Source of the DNA: Chloroflexota bacterium
GTDB lineage: Bacteria > Chloroflexota > Anaerolineae > Anaerolineales > Anaerolineaceae
Assembly: GCA_021825925.1 (NCBI GenBank)
Contig: JAKAFP010000001.1
Coordinates: forward strand, 186,001 to 250,000
Reading direction: 5' to 3'
Length of the DNA: 64,000 nt
Shown here piece by piece: positions 8,757 to 17,022 of the stretch. A program made the translations under genes and the position numbers. The stretch's first letter is position 1. The number at the start of each line of letters is the position of its first letter. The notes beneath the pieces were generated by a model, which searched no databases, was not told the DNA's origin, and was given only the letters and a program-made list of their open reading frames with translations.

Positions 8757-9902
8757 ATGCAAAGATATAAATCCTTCTTAAAAGCGTTAAGGAAATTGAT
8801 AATAACCCTTGTTTTCGTGGGATTATTAATTCTTAGCATTCGCGTCACTCAGCCTGATCTGGTCAAGCTTGTATCTTCATTTCCAAAAGCAAAATCAATC
8901 ATGGGTGAATTGATTCATCCTGTTCTGTTTGAGCGGGAATCTGAGAAACTGACGGTCTCTCAAGTAGTGCCAGTGCCGTGCAATAGCAGTGAAAATCCTG
9001 TGACGCCTGAATCTGGTCCACGGATCGTTCTGGACCCGCCGTGCGGTGCCCCAAAAGATATGCTCACTTTGCACGGTTATGATCTGCCAAAGAACGCTGA
9101 TATTTCCTTGCGATGGATCCTTCCGACCGGCGGATTATTAAGCATCAAAAATATAAAGACTGATGCCAACGGCGAAATCAACATGCCCCTTGAGATCAGA
9201 CCGATCACTGCGGCTGTGGATGGTAAAACAGCCCAAATTTCTTTTGAGGTGTCATTGCCCAATGGTAACTTCGTGGTGGCGAAGACCTTGAAAGATGTGA
9301 TTGATGCCATGTTCGTGACGATCTTCATGGCTCTGATTGCCACGACCATCGGCACGATCATTGCGATTCCACTGAGTTTTTTGGCTGCATCCAATATTAC
9401 CCGCAGAGGGAAGCTTGGTTCAGTGGTTTATTATCTGGTCAGGGCTTTCTTGAATATTATCCGTTCTTATGAACCACTGGTTCTTGCCACCATTTTTGCC
9501 ATGATCGTTGGATTTGGCAGCCCGTTTGCGGGTGTGATTGCACTTGCAATCACCACGGCGGCTTCACTTGGGAAAATGTTCTCGGAAGCCGTTGAAAGCA
9601 TTGATGCTGGGCCGATCGAAGCCATTACCGCAACTGGCGCAAACCGTTTTCAAGTGGTGATGTACGCCGTGGTTCCTCAAATCATCCCGGATTTCTTGTC
9701 GTTCACCATTTACCATTGGGATATTAATGTTCGTATATCAACCATTATCGGCTTTGTGGGAGGAGGTGGTATTGGGTATTTCCTCTCTCAAAGGATCAAC
9801 ACCTTGCAGTATTCACAAGCCGGCACTGCTCTCTTGGCTATCATTCTCGTCGTCTGGGCATTGGATTTCTTGAGTTCAGAAATTCGCAAGAGTTTGGTGT
9901 AG
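8757..9902 (+). CDS. phnE: Second PhnE-type permease with extracytoplasmic insert
   Basis: 381 residues. One N-terminal membrane helix is followed by an extracytoplasmic region (about 45-180) with two cysteine segments (VPVPCNSS, LDPPCGAP) and an Ig-like end (DANGEINMPLE), matching the insert of its neighbour. The permease core then carries EAITATGANRFQVVMYAVVPQ, the EAA loop that docks on PhnC. Similarity of the two permeases, insert included, points to an old duplication. It is the last gene of the operon, with a terminator 34 nt downstream. Confidence 0.87.
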   Translation: MQRYKSFLKALRKLIITLVFVGLLILSIRVTQPDLVKLVSSFPKAKSIMGELIHPVLFERESEKLTVSQVVPVPCNSSENPVTPESGPRIVLDPPCGAPKDMLTLHGYDLPKNADISLRWILPTGGLLSIKNIKTDANGEINMPLEIRPITAAVDGKTAQISFEVSLPNGNFVVAKTLKDVIDAMFVTIFMALIATTIGTIIAIPLSFLAASNITRRGKLGSVVYYLVRAFLNIIRSYEPLVLATIFAMIVGFGSPFAGVIALAITTAASLGKMFSEAVESIDAGPIEAITATGANRFQVVMYAVVPQIIPDFLSFTIYHWDINVRISTIIGFVGGGGIGYFLSQRINTLQYSQAGTALLAIILVVWALDFLSSEIRKSLV

Positions 9903-9935
9903 ACGAAAATAATCGAAATATGTCATTAAATTAAA

Positions 9936-9973
9936 AATCTCAACTGGTGTTCAATTAGTTGAGATTTTTTTTG
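9936..9973 (+). terminator. Terminator of the phn operon
   Basis: AATCTCAACT (9936-9945) pairs with AGTTGAGATT (9957-9966), followed by a run of T. It sits between the end of the transporter operon and the convergent YdcF-like gene. Confidence 0.85.
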
Positions 9974-9978
9974 GTTAA

Positions 9979-10773
9979 CTACAACCACCCTTTAAGGTGG
10001 TAGGCAAACATGCCAATATACTCTTTCATTGATTTCGCGATCTGCGACATATTGGAATACGAAGGTACCAGGTTGATCAGGAACTCTTCAAAGGAAGGAT
10101 GCCAGGTTCTTTGCCAAGCGACTTCGGTGATGGTGTAATCGGTTGGGGCAGGCATGACATTGCAACCTTGTTTGGTAAACAGTTTTACGGACCTGGGCAT
10201 ATGCATGGCCGAAGTCACCAGTACCACATTCGTATAGCCTGCTTTTTTGATCATTTCGCATGAGTATAAAGCGTCTTCGTAAGTGTTTTGCGATTTGTCC
10301 TGCAGGAGCATGGCAGATTCAGGAACCCCGATAAGCTGTAATAAAGAGGACATATCACTGGCAGGGGTTGAAGGGCTCTGATCCAAAAAATCAATATCAC
10401 CACCACTTAAAAGTAGTTTGGCTTCTGGATGATCCTTGTAGATTTTTGCGGCATACAAGAGGCGGTCAGCAGCGGCGTTCACTTCAGTCATTGGCCGCGG
10501 CGCGATGCCTGGCTCAGTGGCGCCACCAAGCACGACAATGGCGTCCACGGATTGAACAGACCCAAGGTTGGGATACTGCCATTCAAGCGAGCGGGCAATG
10601 CTGTTGGCAAGATAACGGTTTCCGCCAATGAACAAGACAACGAAAGCTAAAATCAGCAGAACTTTGGAGAACTTTCGTTTTTTCCATAAAAGGAGAGCGG
10701 CCAGGATCAGGATGCTTGCCAACCCGGGCGGATAGATAAACAACGGAAGAAACTTTGAAAGAAAGATGAACAT
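9979..10773 (-). CDS. YdcF/ElyC-like (DUF218) membrane protein
   Basis: 264 residues with two N-terminal membrane helices (about 5-60), then a DUF218 domain: VDAIVVLGGATEPG, LLLSGGD and VVLVTSAMHMPRSVKLF. In enterobacteria, relatives (ElyC, SanA) affect envelope-precursor metabolism, but the biochemical activity is not settled. AGGAAAA precedes the ATG. It is divergent from the gene at 10872, and a perfect 21-bp palindrome lies between them. A shorter family member is at 28501-29139. Confidence 0.85.
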   Translation of the reverse strand: MFIFLSKFLPLFIYPPGLASILILAALLLWKKRKFSKVLLILAFVVLFIGGNRYLANSIARSLEWQYPNLGSVQSVDAIVVLGGATEPGIAPRPMTEVNAAADRLLYAAKIYKDHPEAKLLLSGGDIDFLDQSPSTPASDMSSLLQLIGVPESAMLLQDKSQNTYEDALYSCEMIKKAGYTNVVLVTSAMHMPRSVKLFTKQGCNVMPAPTDYTITEVAWQRTWHPSFEEFLINLVPSYSNMSQIAKSMKEYIGMFAYHLKGWL

Positions 10774-10786
10774 TTTTCCTCACTAA

Positions 10787-10807
10787 ATTGGATAAATTTT
10801 ATCCAAT
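10787..10807. promoter_or_regulatory. Perfect 21-bp palindrome between divergent genes
   Basis: ATTGGATAAA-T-TTTATCCAAT is perfectly symmetric. It ends 8 bp before a TTGACA box (10815-10820; possible -10 TAAACT at 10837-10842) that would serve the rightward gene, and lies 14 bp upstream of the leftward ATG. The position suits a dimeric repressor or activator controlling both genes. Which regulator binds is unknown. Confidence 0.55.
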
Positions 10808-10871
10808 AAAAGTATTGACATTCAATTTATTTTTGCTAAACTAAGTTTATCTTATTTTATTGGAGGAAAAA

Positions 10872-11252
10872 ATGGATTCAGATTATAGTGCTTTAGGTGC
10901 TGGCCTTGGTATCGTGGGATGGCTGCTTTACATGGCCGTCATCGTTTTCTACGTATTTTGCATGTGGAAAATCTATGTCAAGGCTGGAAAACCAGGATGG
11001 GCCGCGATTGTTCCCATCTATAACGTTTTAGTCCAACTTGAAATCGTTGGCCGACCCTGGTGGTGGTTGCTGCTCTTGTTGGTGCCAGTGGTTGATATCG
11101 TTATTGGCATCATCATCATTTTTGACCTCGCCAAAGTTTTTGGCAAGGGCACCGGTTTTGGATTTGGCTTGTTATTGTTAAGTTTCATTTTTATTCCCAT
11201 TTTGGCTTTTGGCGATGCCAAGTATCAAGGTCCAGCCGTAGCAGCCCAGTAA
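10872..11252 (+). CDS. Small DUF5684-like integral membrane protein
   Basis: 126 residues from the ATG at 10872, chosen because GGAGGAAAAA stands directly before it; an upstream in-frame TTG has no ribosome site. Four hydrophobic helices are visible, with the conserved-looking segment KAGKPGWAAIVPIYNVLVQLEI, typical of DUF5684 proteins that are sometimes found near signal peptidases. No catalytic residues are obvious. It has its own TTGACA promoter and a terminator, so it is a single-gene unit. Function unknown. Confidence 0.75.
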   Translation: MDSDYSALGAGLGIVGWLLYMAVIVFYVFCMWKIYVKAGKPGWAAIVPIYNVLVQLEIVGRPWWWLLLLLVPVVDIVIGIIIIFDLAKVFGKGTGFGFGLLLLSFIFIPILAFGDAKYQGPAVAAQ

Positions 11253-11268
11253 TATCCCTTTTGTTTGA

Positions 11269-11297
11269 AAAGAGCCCTGAAAAGGGCTCTTTATTTT
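11269..11297 (+). terminator. Intrinsic terminator after the DUF5684-like gene
   Basis: AAAGAGCCCT (11269-11278), loop GAAA, AGGGCTCTTT (11283-11292), then ATTTT. Confidence 0.85.
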
Positions 11298-11300
11298 AAA

Positions 11301-11329
11301 TTGCTTTGTTGGTAATTCAATTGTAAAAT
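11301..11329 (+). promoter_or_regulatory. Candidate promoter of the STAND-BTAD regulator
   Basis: TTGCTT (11301-11306), 17 bp, TAAAAT (11324-11329). This would start a leader of about 28 nt before the ATG at 11364, which has no clear ribosome site. Confidence 0.4.
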
Positions 11330-11363
11330 GATACCAATCTGTTTTCTTCGATAATCATCAAAT

Positions 11364-14300
11364 ATGAAATCAACCGTTCCTGTAGTCCGTACAAAAATCA
11401 TCATACCTCGACGGAGAACTGAAATATTATCCCGCCCGAGGCTTCTTTCTATCCTCGAAAATGTGCTCGATCTAAAATTATTGATCCTGGCTGCCCCGGC
11501 GGGCTACGGAAAAACCTCGCTGCTGATAGATTTTACTTATCACACCCAGCTGCCTGTTTGCTGGTTTGCAATTGATGCCTTGGATACCGATCCGCAGCGA
11601 TTTATTGCGCATTTCATCACCGCAATTGCCAATCGTTTTCCTTCTTTTGGCGAAGCCTCATTTTCTGCTTTGAGCAACCTTAACCAAGATTCCTTGAACC
11701 TTGACCCTGTGATTTCCGCCATCATCAATGACGTTTATGAACATATTACTGAGCATTTTGTTTTCGTACTGGATGATTATCATTATGTGCGTGACAGTAA
11801 GCCGATTGACGAATTCATTAATCGGATCACACTAGAAGTATCTGAGAACTGTCACCTCGTGATTTCTTCACGCACATTGTTGACCTTGCCTGATCTTACC
11901 TTGTTGGTGGCGCGTTCACAGGTGGGTGGTTTAAGTTATGAAGAACTCGCTTTTCTGCCAGAAGAGATCAAACAATTATTTTCCGTTAATTACCACCAAA
12001 GTATTACTGAAAAAGCCGCCATGGATATGGTGGAGCAAACCGAAGGATGGATTACCGGTCTACTCTTGACGGCGCAGCTTTCGCCAAAAGAAACGAGCAA
12101 CCGACTTAGGTTGGCAAGGGTCTCCGGGATCGGCTTATATGAATACCTGGCCCAGCAGGTGCTTGAACAGCAATCTGATGAATTCAGACTTTTCTTAAAA
12201 CGGACCTCCTTACTGGAAGAGTTTGATGCAGTTTTATGCGAGCAAATATTCTCTCAAGTTCAGGGGATCAAACCAGAGAATTGGCACGAGCAGATCGAGC
12301 TGTTGTTACGAGAAAACCTGTTTGTCTTGCCCGTAGATGATGAAACACTGCATTTACGCTACCACCATCTTTTTCGCGATTTTTTGCAAAACACCATGCG
12401 CTCAGAGCGCCCTGAAGAAAGCCGCCAGATTGAATCCTGCCTGGCAAGGTATTATGAACAACGCAGAGAGTGGGAACGTGCCTTTGAGATCTATTCGCGG
12501 ATCGGAAATGCAGACCAACTTGCCGATCTGATCCTCCGGGCGGCGCCTTCCATGATCTTGGGGGGGCGGTTGACCGCCCTTTCCGCCTGGCTTGGATATT
12601 TGCCGGGTTCAGTAAGGGATGAGCAGCCGGAGTTCTTATCCATCAAGGGCTCGATCGCAATGCTTCGGGGTGAAAGCAAGAACAGTCTTGAGATCATGGA
12701 TAAGGCCATTCAAGGCCTGCGTGAAAATCAAAATACAGAAGCTTTGACTGCTACACTCATCCGAAGAAGTTGGGTGAATCGTTTCTTTGGAAATTATGAT
12801 CTGGCGCTTTTGGACGCCAAAGAAGCCATCTCCTTGAGTCAAGATGATCCATCATTGATGAAGCTTAATGCCGAAGCATTTCGCTCAATAGGGTTGTCTT
12901 GTTATCAATCTGGCGAGTTAAAAAAGGGTTTGGCCTCGCTATTGACCTCTCTTGAAAAATACAATCAACTTGGCGAAGAATTGGATGCGGCAAAGGTCTT
13001 GCTTGATCTTGGGGCGCTTCATCTGGCGTTGGGTGAATTTGATGAAGCCGATAGTGCCTATAAAAAATCATTATCCTACTGGCAAGCTACGCATAACTCC
13101 CTTTGGCAAACCAATCTATTGAACAACATTGGTGTGGTCCAGCATCTACGCGGCCACTATGAACAAGCCGCTATTTCATTTGAAAAGGCCATTACTCACG
13201 CCAGGCTGGCGATGAATCCAAGGTTGGAAGGTTTTTCGTTGACCAGTCTGGGTGATCTCTTCAGGGATATCCGTGCTTTGCCTGAAGCGCGCAAAGCATA
13301 CGAGATGGCCAGGGAAGTGTCAGAATCTGTCAATGATCATGCTTTGCAGGTTTTCCTTTCTTTATCGGACGCCACTTTGGAGAGAATATCTGGAGATTTG
13401 CGGGCTTCAGAGAAAAGCAACAGATCTGCACTCGAGATCGCCCAAAAGGGCGGATCAAAATATGAGATCTTTTTGTGCCGGTTGGAATATTGTGTGCTGG
13501 ATCTCCTGCAGAGAAAATTTGACAATTTGGATGCTTCGCTAAATGAAGTATTGGAGTATTTTTCAAAAGAAGGTTTCCATCTTGAAGAGCTTCGTACACG
13601 TTTTTATCTTGCTGTTCTAAAGCTGATTCATCAAACTTCCACGGATTCCCAGCAATCCTTTATTTCATTTATTCATTCCAGTTTAAATGAACGTGATAAG
13701 CCGACGGTTATGAGGATAGGGTTTGAGACGCTTGATCTATTTGAAGCGTTTGCAAAATCAAAAGATTGTGCGAGTGAGTTGGTGGAGTTCATTCAAGAAC
13801 TTCGCAGTATTGACCAGGCATTGATCCCGATCCGCAAAACCATCAGACGGCATTCAGAAACGGTTCAGTTTTCAACGCCAAAAATTATGATTCGGTCATT
13901 TGGCAAATGCCAGGTCAAGATCGGCGATCATTCGGTCTCACTTTCTGAGTGGAAAACCCAGATGGTACGTGATCTTTTCTTCTTTATCCTGCAACATCCT
14001 GACGGGGTCACAAAGGAAGAAATTGGCGAGGCTTTCTGGCCGGATTCAACCATTGAGGCGCTGAGGGTCCGGTTTAAAAATTCGATCTACAGATTACGGC
14101 ATGCACTTGGAAGTGAAAGCATCAGTTTTATTGACGATTATTATCGTTTTAATCGCTCCCTTGAATACTATTTCGATACTGAAGATTTCACCCATGAACT
14201 GAACGTTGCTGAAAAAGCCTTTGATCCGGATGGTAAGATCCATCACTATATTCAGGCGATCAATCAATATCGTGGCGTGTATTTGCCAAAAATGGATTAT

Positions 14301-14603
14301 GAATGGGCTATTGTTCAAAGAGAACAATACCATCGGGCGTTTATTGCGGGCATCATGAAATTGATTGACTTGTTAATGGCAGCGGGACAATATCAGGCGG
14401 CTGTCCACTATGTAAACCGAGCCATTGAAGAAGATTCGTGCTTTGAAGAAGCCTATCGAGCAGGAATGAAAGCCTTTTCAGAGTTGGGTGATAGAGCCTC
14501 CATTTCTCGCTATTATGATAAATGCTGTATTGCGTTAAAAAAAGAGCTTGGTTTGGAACCTGCCATTGAAACGACCTTGTTATATAAAGACCTAATGCAA
14601 TAG
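11364..14603 (+). CDS. STAND ATPase regulator with TPR array and C-terminal winged helix-BTAD
   Basis: 1079 residues. MalT-like N-terminus: Walker A APAGYGKTS at 44-52 and Walker B FVFVLDDYH near 132. Then a helical arm, and a long TPR superhelix (about 400-800; for example LGALHLALGEFDEADSAYKKSLSYW-type units). Next an OmpR-type winged helix (about 838-925, with VRFKNSIYRLRHALG as the likely recognition helix), and a BTAD domain to the end. In MalT the LuxR helix plays the DNA role; here a SARP/AfsR-type head is at the C-terminus instead. Such proteins oligomerise on ATP plus an inducer bound by the TPR or arm. The gene directly precedes a short secreted-peptide gene with a repeat-bearing promoter, so peptide sensing is an attractive but unproven role. 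Confidence 0.85.
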   Translation: MKSTVPVVRTKIIIPRRRTEILSRPRLLSILENVLDLKLLILAAPAGYGKTSLLIDFTYHTQLPVCWFAIDALDTDPQRFIAHFITAIANRFPSFGEASFSALSNLNQDSLNLDPVISAIINDVYEHITEHFVFVLDDYHYVRDSKPIDEFINRITLEVSENCHLVISSRTLLTLPDLTLLVARSQVGGLSYEELAFLPEEIKQLFSVNYHQSITEKAAMDMVEQTEGWITGLLLTAQLSPKETSNRLRLARVSGIGLYEYLAQQVLEQQSDEFRLFLKRTSLLEEFDAVLCEQIFSQVQGIKPENWHEQIELLLRENLFVLPVDDETLHLRYHHLFRDFLQNTMRSERPEESRQIESCLARYYEQRREWERAFEIYSRIGNADQLADLILRAAPSMILGGRLTALSAWLGYLPGSVRDEQPEFLSIKGSIAMLRGESKNSLEIMDKAIQGLRENQNTEALTATLIRRSWVNRFFGNYDLALLDAKEAISLSQDDPSLMKLNAEAFRSIGLSCYQSGELKKGLASLLTSLEKYNQLGEELDAAKVLLDLGALHLALGEFDEADSAYKKSLSYWQATHNSLWQTNLLNNIGVVQHLRGHYEQAAISFEKAITHARLAMNPRLEGFSLTSLGDLFRDIRALPEARKAYEMAREVSESVNDHALQVFLSLSDATLERISGDLRASEKSNRSALEIAQKGGSKYEIFLCRLEYCVLDLLQRKFDNLDASLNEVLEYFSKEGFHLEELRTRFYLAVLKLIHQTSTDSQQSFISFIHSSLNERDKPTVMRIGFETLDLFEAFAKSKDCASELVEFIQELRSIDQALIPIRKTIRRHSETVQFSTPKIMIRSFGKCQVKIGDHSVSLSEWKTQMVRDLFFFILQHPDGVTKEEIGEAFWPDSTIEALRVRFKNSIYRLRHALGSESISFIDDYYRFNRSLEYYFDTEDFTHELNVAEKAFDPDGKIHHYIQAINQYRGVYLPKMDYEWAIVQREQYHRAFIAGIMKLIDLLMAAGQYQAAVHYVNRAIEEDSCFEEAYRAGMKAFSELGDRASISRYYDKCCIALKKELGLEPAIETTLLYKDLMQ

Positions 14604-14634
14604 ATATCCATTATATATTGAGAGCAATGTATGG

Positions 14635-14661
14635 CGACGGCAACAGCCGTCGTTTTATTTT
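14635..14661 (+). terminator. Terminator between the regulator and the peptide gene
   Basis: CGACGGC (14635-14641), loop AACA, GCCGTCG (14646-14652), then TTTTATTTT. It separates the regulator transcript from the downstream peptide operon. Confidence 0.8.
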
Positions 14662-14693
14662 AAACTCCATATGAATTGATACAAAAAAAGTGA

Positions 14694-14743
14694 TTTTGAA
14701 GCCTGTTTTGAAGCCTGTTTTGAAGCCTGGTAATTGTAATAAT
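14694..14743 (+). promoter_or_regulatory. Promoter with three 12-bp direct repeats (SARP-like operator)
   Basis: TTTTGAAGCCTG is repeated exactly three times head to tail (14694-14705, 14706-14717, 14718-14729). A -10-like TGTAAT/TAATAAT follows at 14735-14743. BTAD/SARP activators are known to bind tandem direct repeats about one helical turn apart with the last repeat a few bp from the -10, replacing the -35. The arrangement here fits that pattern, and the gene for a BTAD protein is immediately upstream. The repeats are seen; regulator assignment is inference. Confidence 0.6.
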
Positions 14744-14784
14744 GTGTTAATTCTTCAAAATAAACAGCTAAAAAGGAGCAAATC

Positions 14785-14904
14785 ATGAAATCACTTGCAT
14801 TCTCAATCTCAAAAAACATTCGTGTCATTCTGTTCGTTGCCACTCTCGTTCTCTTCGTTCTTGCTGCCGGCGCTCCAACAGCAACAGGAACAATTGGCGG
14901 GTAA
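14785..14904 (+). CDS. 39-residue secreted peptide, candidate signalling pro-peptide
   Basis: A short gene behind AAAAAGGAG. Residues 1-13 are basic and polar (MKSLAFSISKNIR), 14-28 are a hydrophobic core (VILFVATLVLFVLAA), and the tail is GAPTATGTIGG. This is a signal peptide with almost nothing after it: cleavage around AAGA would release about 9-12 residues, such as APTATGTIGG. Size and design recall pheromone precursors of Gram-positive peptide-sensing systems. It is the first gene after the direct-repeat promoter and 9 nt before the next gene. No database family is recognised. It could instead be a small membrane peptide. Confidence 0.65.
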   Translation: MKSLAFSISKNIRVILFVATLVLFVLAAGAPTATGTIGG

Positions 14905-14913
14905 TTTTCTTCA

Positions 14914-15504
14914 ATGATTCTCGTCGCAGCCGTTCTGGTAGGGTTGACCGCCGGTTTATGCAGAGCGTGGTTGGGCAAAAGAAGTTATCGGGTTTTTGAA
15001 TTGAAATATCCGATTTTAGTATTGGTGGCTTTCATACCTCAATATTTGGCCTTCTTCGCCCCCAAGACACGTGAACTGTTATCTAATAATTTGGTGGCAA
15101 TCCTGCTGATGAGTTCACTGATCATATTATTAGGATTTTCGATCCTTAACATTCAAAAACCCGTTTTCTGGCCTATCTGCTTTGGGTTTTTACTCAACTT
15201 TTTGGTGATCGCTTTTAATAGCGGTTTTATGCCCATTAGTCTGGCTACGGTTAATAAACTGAACCCCGGCTCTGAAATCAGTTGGATGATCGGTCAGCGG
15301 TTTGGTTTTTCAAAGGACATTATCCTCTCTCCAGAAATGACCAAACTTGCGTTCCTTTCAGATCGGTTCACCATTACTAATGTTCTTGGCTACAATGTGG
15401 CATTTAGCTTGGGTGATACTTTTATTGCGGTAGGTGTGATTCTATTACTTTGGATGTTAGGCGGAAAATCAGAGCTAAAAACGAAGGAGATTAATAATGA
15501 GTAA
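14914..15504 (+). CDS. DUF5317-like integral membrane protein
   Basis: 196 residues with about five hydrophobic helices and the phrases VGLTAGLCRAW, FELKYPILVLVAFIPQ and NSGFMPIS, which fit the DUF5317 family common in Chloroflexota and clostridia. It has no known catalytic motif. It starts 9 nt after the peptide gene and overlaps the next gene by 8 nt, so translation is probably coupled. In this setting it could process, export or sense the peptide, but that is a guess from position only. Confidence 0.7.
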   Translation: MILVAAVLVGLTAGLCRAWLGKRSYRVFELKYPILVLVAFIPQYLAFFAPKTRELLSNNLVAILLMSSLIILLGFSILNIQKPVFWPICFGFLLNFLVIAFNSGFMPISLATVNKLNPGSEISWMIGQRFGFSKDIILSPEMTKLAFLSDRFTITNVLGYNVAFSLGDTFIAVGVILLLWMLGGKSELKTKEINNE

Positions 15505-15787
15505 TATTTTTATTGATTACATGCAGCCGACAGATCGAGTGATTGATAATGAACGCGAATATAGCCGGATCATGACTGCTGCTGTGGTAAATGAAAGATT
15601 TCGCAAACTGCTGCTTTCAAACCCAAGTCTTGCTTTAAAAAACGGATATGGTGGAGAAGCGTTCAATCTAGAAACTGAAGAGTCAGAACGAATTTCGGCC
15701 ATCAAAGCTACATCACTGGCTGAGTTTGCACGCCAAATGAATGGTTGCCCTCCACGATCCAACATGGGTTTACTTGCTGCTGATTAA
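15497..15787 (+). CDS. Nitrile-hydratase-leader-like (NHLP/Os1348-type) small protein
   Basis: 96 residues, ATG preceded by AAGGAG. The central part (AAVVNERFRKLLLSNPSLAL, then ESERISAIKATSLAEFARQM) has the look of the NHLP leader fold: a region in which aligned proteins read F-R-x-x-L-L-x-N-P-x-x-A-L followed by a helix ending in a SLxEFAxxL-like motif. Such leaders guide modification of RiPP precursors in some systems; others (Os1348-like) have no known maturation enzymes. The tail NGCPPRSNMGLLAAD holds one Cys and would be the core if it is a RiPP. No cyclase, radical-SAM or LanM gene is in the window. Confidence 0.55.
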   Translation: MSNIFIDYMQPTDRVIDNEREYSRIMTAAVVNERFRKLLLSNPSLALKNGYGGEAFNLETEESERISAIKATSLAEFARQMNGCPPRSNMGLLAAD

Positions 15788-15848
15788 TTATTGCGATTCA
15801 CCAGAATACTGGAAACGTTGCTAATGGTTGAACGCCAGGGTTGTATAC

Positions 15849-16958
15849 ATGACGCATTACATCGAAAACTACAGCTATCCTTATAAAACAAGGGGTTCTG
15901 GTGCTGTCACCAGAACAACCGAGAAATTGACCGGTCTATCAAGGCTGAGTCATTTTCTGGTTGGCATTGAAACTATTGACACGTTAATTGAGCGATCAGC
16001 AGTTTATATCCGCGACATGCTGCATGTAGATTATTGCCGCATCTTCATCCTTGCTCCAGATGGGCATTATCAATTTAAGAGTAAGCGACCTGAATCTGGT
16101 GAAGCGGTTGAAAAGATTTTTCAGTTGGTTTCCAATTCCACAGATCCCCAGCGGCCTTCTTCTCTGGAGCAGATTTTGGATAGTAAAGCCAGGGAGCTGC
16201 TGGGCTTAAAGATCAGGGATTGCCATTGGATCATCCCATTGCGTGTTGAACAATCCCAGGTTGGTACGCTTGTTTTGGCCAAGGCTAACTCGACCGAAAT
16301 AGACGCTTTTCCATTGGATACATACTACCTGGTGGATTTGATCGCAGATCAATTGGGCAATGCTGTTCACCGCAAGCAGCTTAATGAACAACTTGAGAAT
16401 TCATCCATTGAGATCGTGTTGGCGCTCTCGAAAACGCTTGAAACAAGAGATCCTTACAGTGGTGCTCACAGTAAACGGCTGGCTTCATTTTCAGAACAGA
16501 TCGCAAGACATTTTAAAATGTCTGCAAGTGAAACCCGCGAGTTGTGTTGGGCGGCTTTGCTTCACGACATCGGTAAAATTGGCATCGAGGATTCGATTCT
16601 GCATAAACCCGGTCCGCTCACAGCACGTGAATGGGAAGTAATGAAATCTCACTCGGAGGTGGGTGCCCACATCGTAAAAGGATTGAGCGGTCTCGAAAAT
16701 ATCGCTTCGATCATCCTTTCACATCATGAAAGAGTGGATGGCAAGGGGTATCCTCATGCCCTTAGAGGGGATCAGATTCCCATGGGCGCAAAGATCATTG
16801 CGGTGGTGGATTCATATTCAGCCATGACTGAAGGACGGGTTTATAAAGCAGCCCGCACCCATGAAGAAGCCATTTCTGAACTTAAGAAAAATGCAGGCCT
16901 TATGTATGACCCCGAAATAGTTGAAGCCTTTATCAGTTTATTTGAAGAAGCATCATAA
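15849..16958 (+). CDS. GAF-HD-GYP c-di-GMP phosphodiesterase
   Basis: 369 residues from ATG 15849 (AGGG about 9 nt upstream; an in-frame TTG at 15828 is less likely). A GAF-like sensor covers about 40-185. The HD-GYP domain follows, with ALLHDIGKIGI giving the HD metal ligands, and HHERVDGKGYP giving the HHE and GYP motifs. It should cleave c-di-GMP to pGpG or GMP. It is the last gene of the peptide operon and ends before a strong hairpin, so the peptide system may feed into c-di-GMP level. Confidence 0.88.
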   Translation: MTHYIENYSYPYKTRGSGAVTRTTEKLTGLSRLSHFLVGIETIDTLIERSAVYIRDMLHVDYCRIFILAPDGHYQFKSKRPESGEAVEKIFQLVSNSTDPQRPSSLEQILDSKARELLGLKIRDCHWIIPLRVEQSQVGTLVLAKANSTEIDAFPLDTYYLVDLIADQLGNAVHRKQLNEQLENSSIEIVLALSKTLETRDPYSGAHSKRLASFSEQIARHFKMSASETRELCWAALLHDIGKIGIEDSILHKPGPLTAREWEVMKSHSEVGAHIVKGLSGLENIASIILSHHERVDGKGYPHALRGDQIPMGAKIIAVVDSYSAMTEGRVYKAARTHEEAISELKKNAGLMYDPEIVEAFISLFEEAS

Positions 16959-17022
16959 ACTAGCTTATTCCGAAACCTGCCCGCACAAGGGCAATTTCAT
17001 AACTTCGCTGCAGGGGGAAATC

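Noticed and set aside
14694..14729. CRISPR-like array
   Set aside because: The three repeats are 12 bp and have no spacers; no cas genes are in the window.
14655..14978. Minus-strand frame with SKQASKQASKQ repeats
   Set aside because: The repeats are just the 12-bp direct repeats read backward, and the frame overlaps the peptide gene and its promoter.
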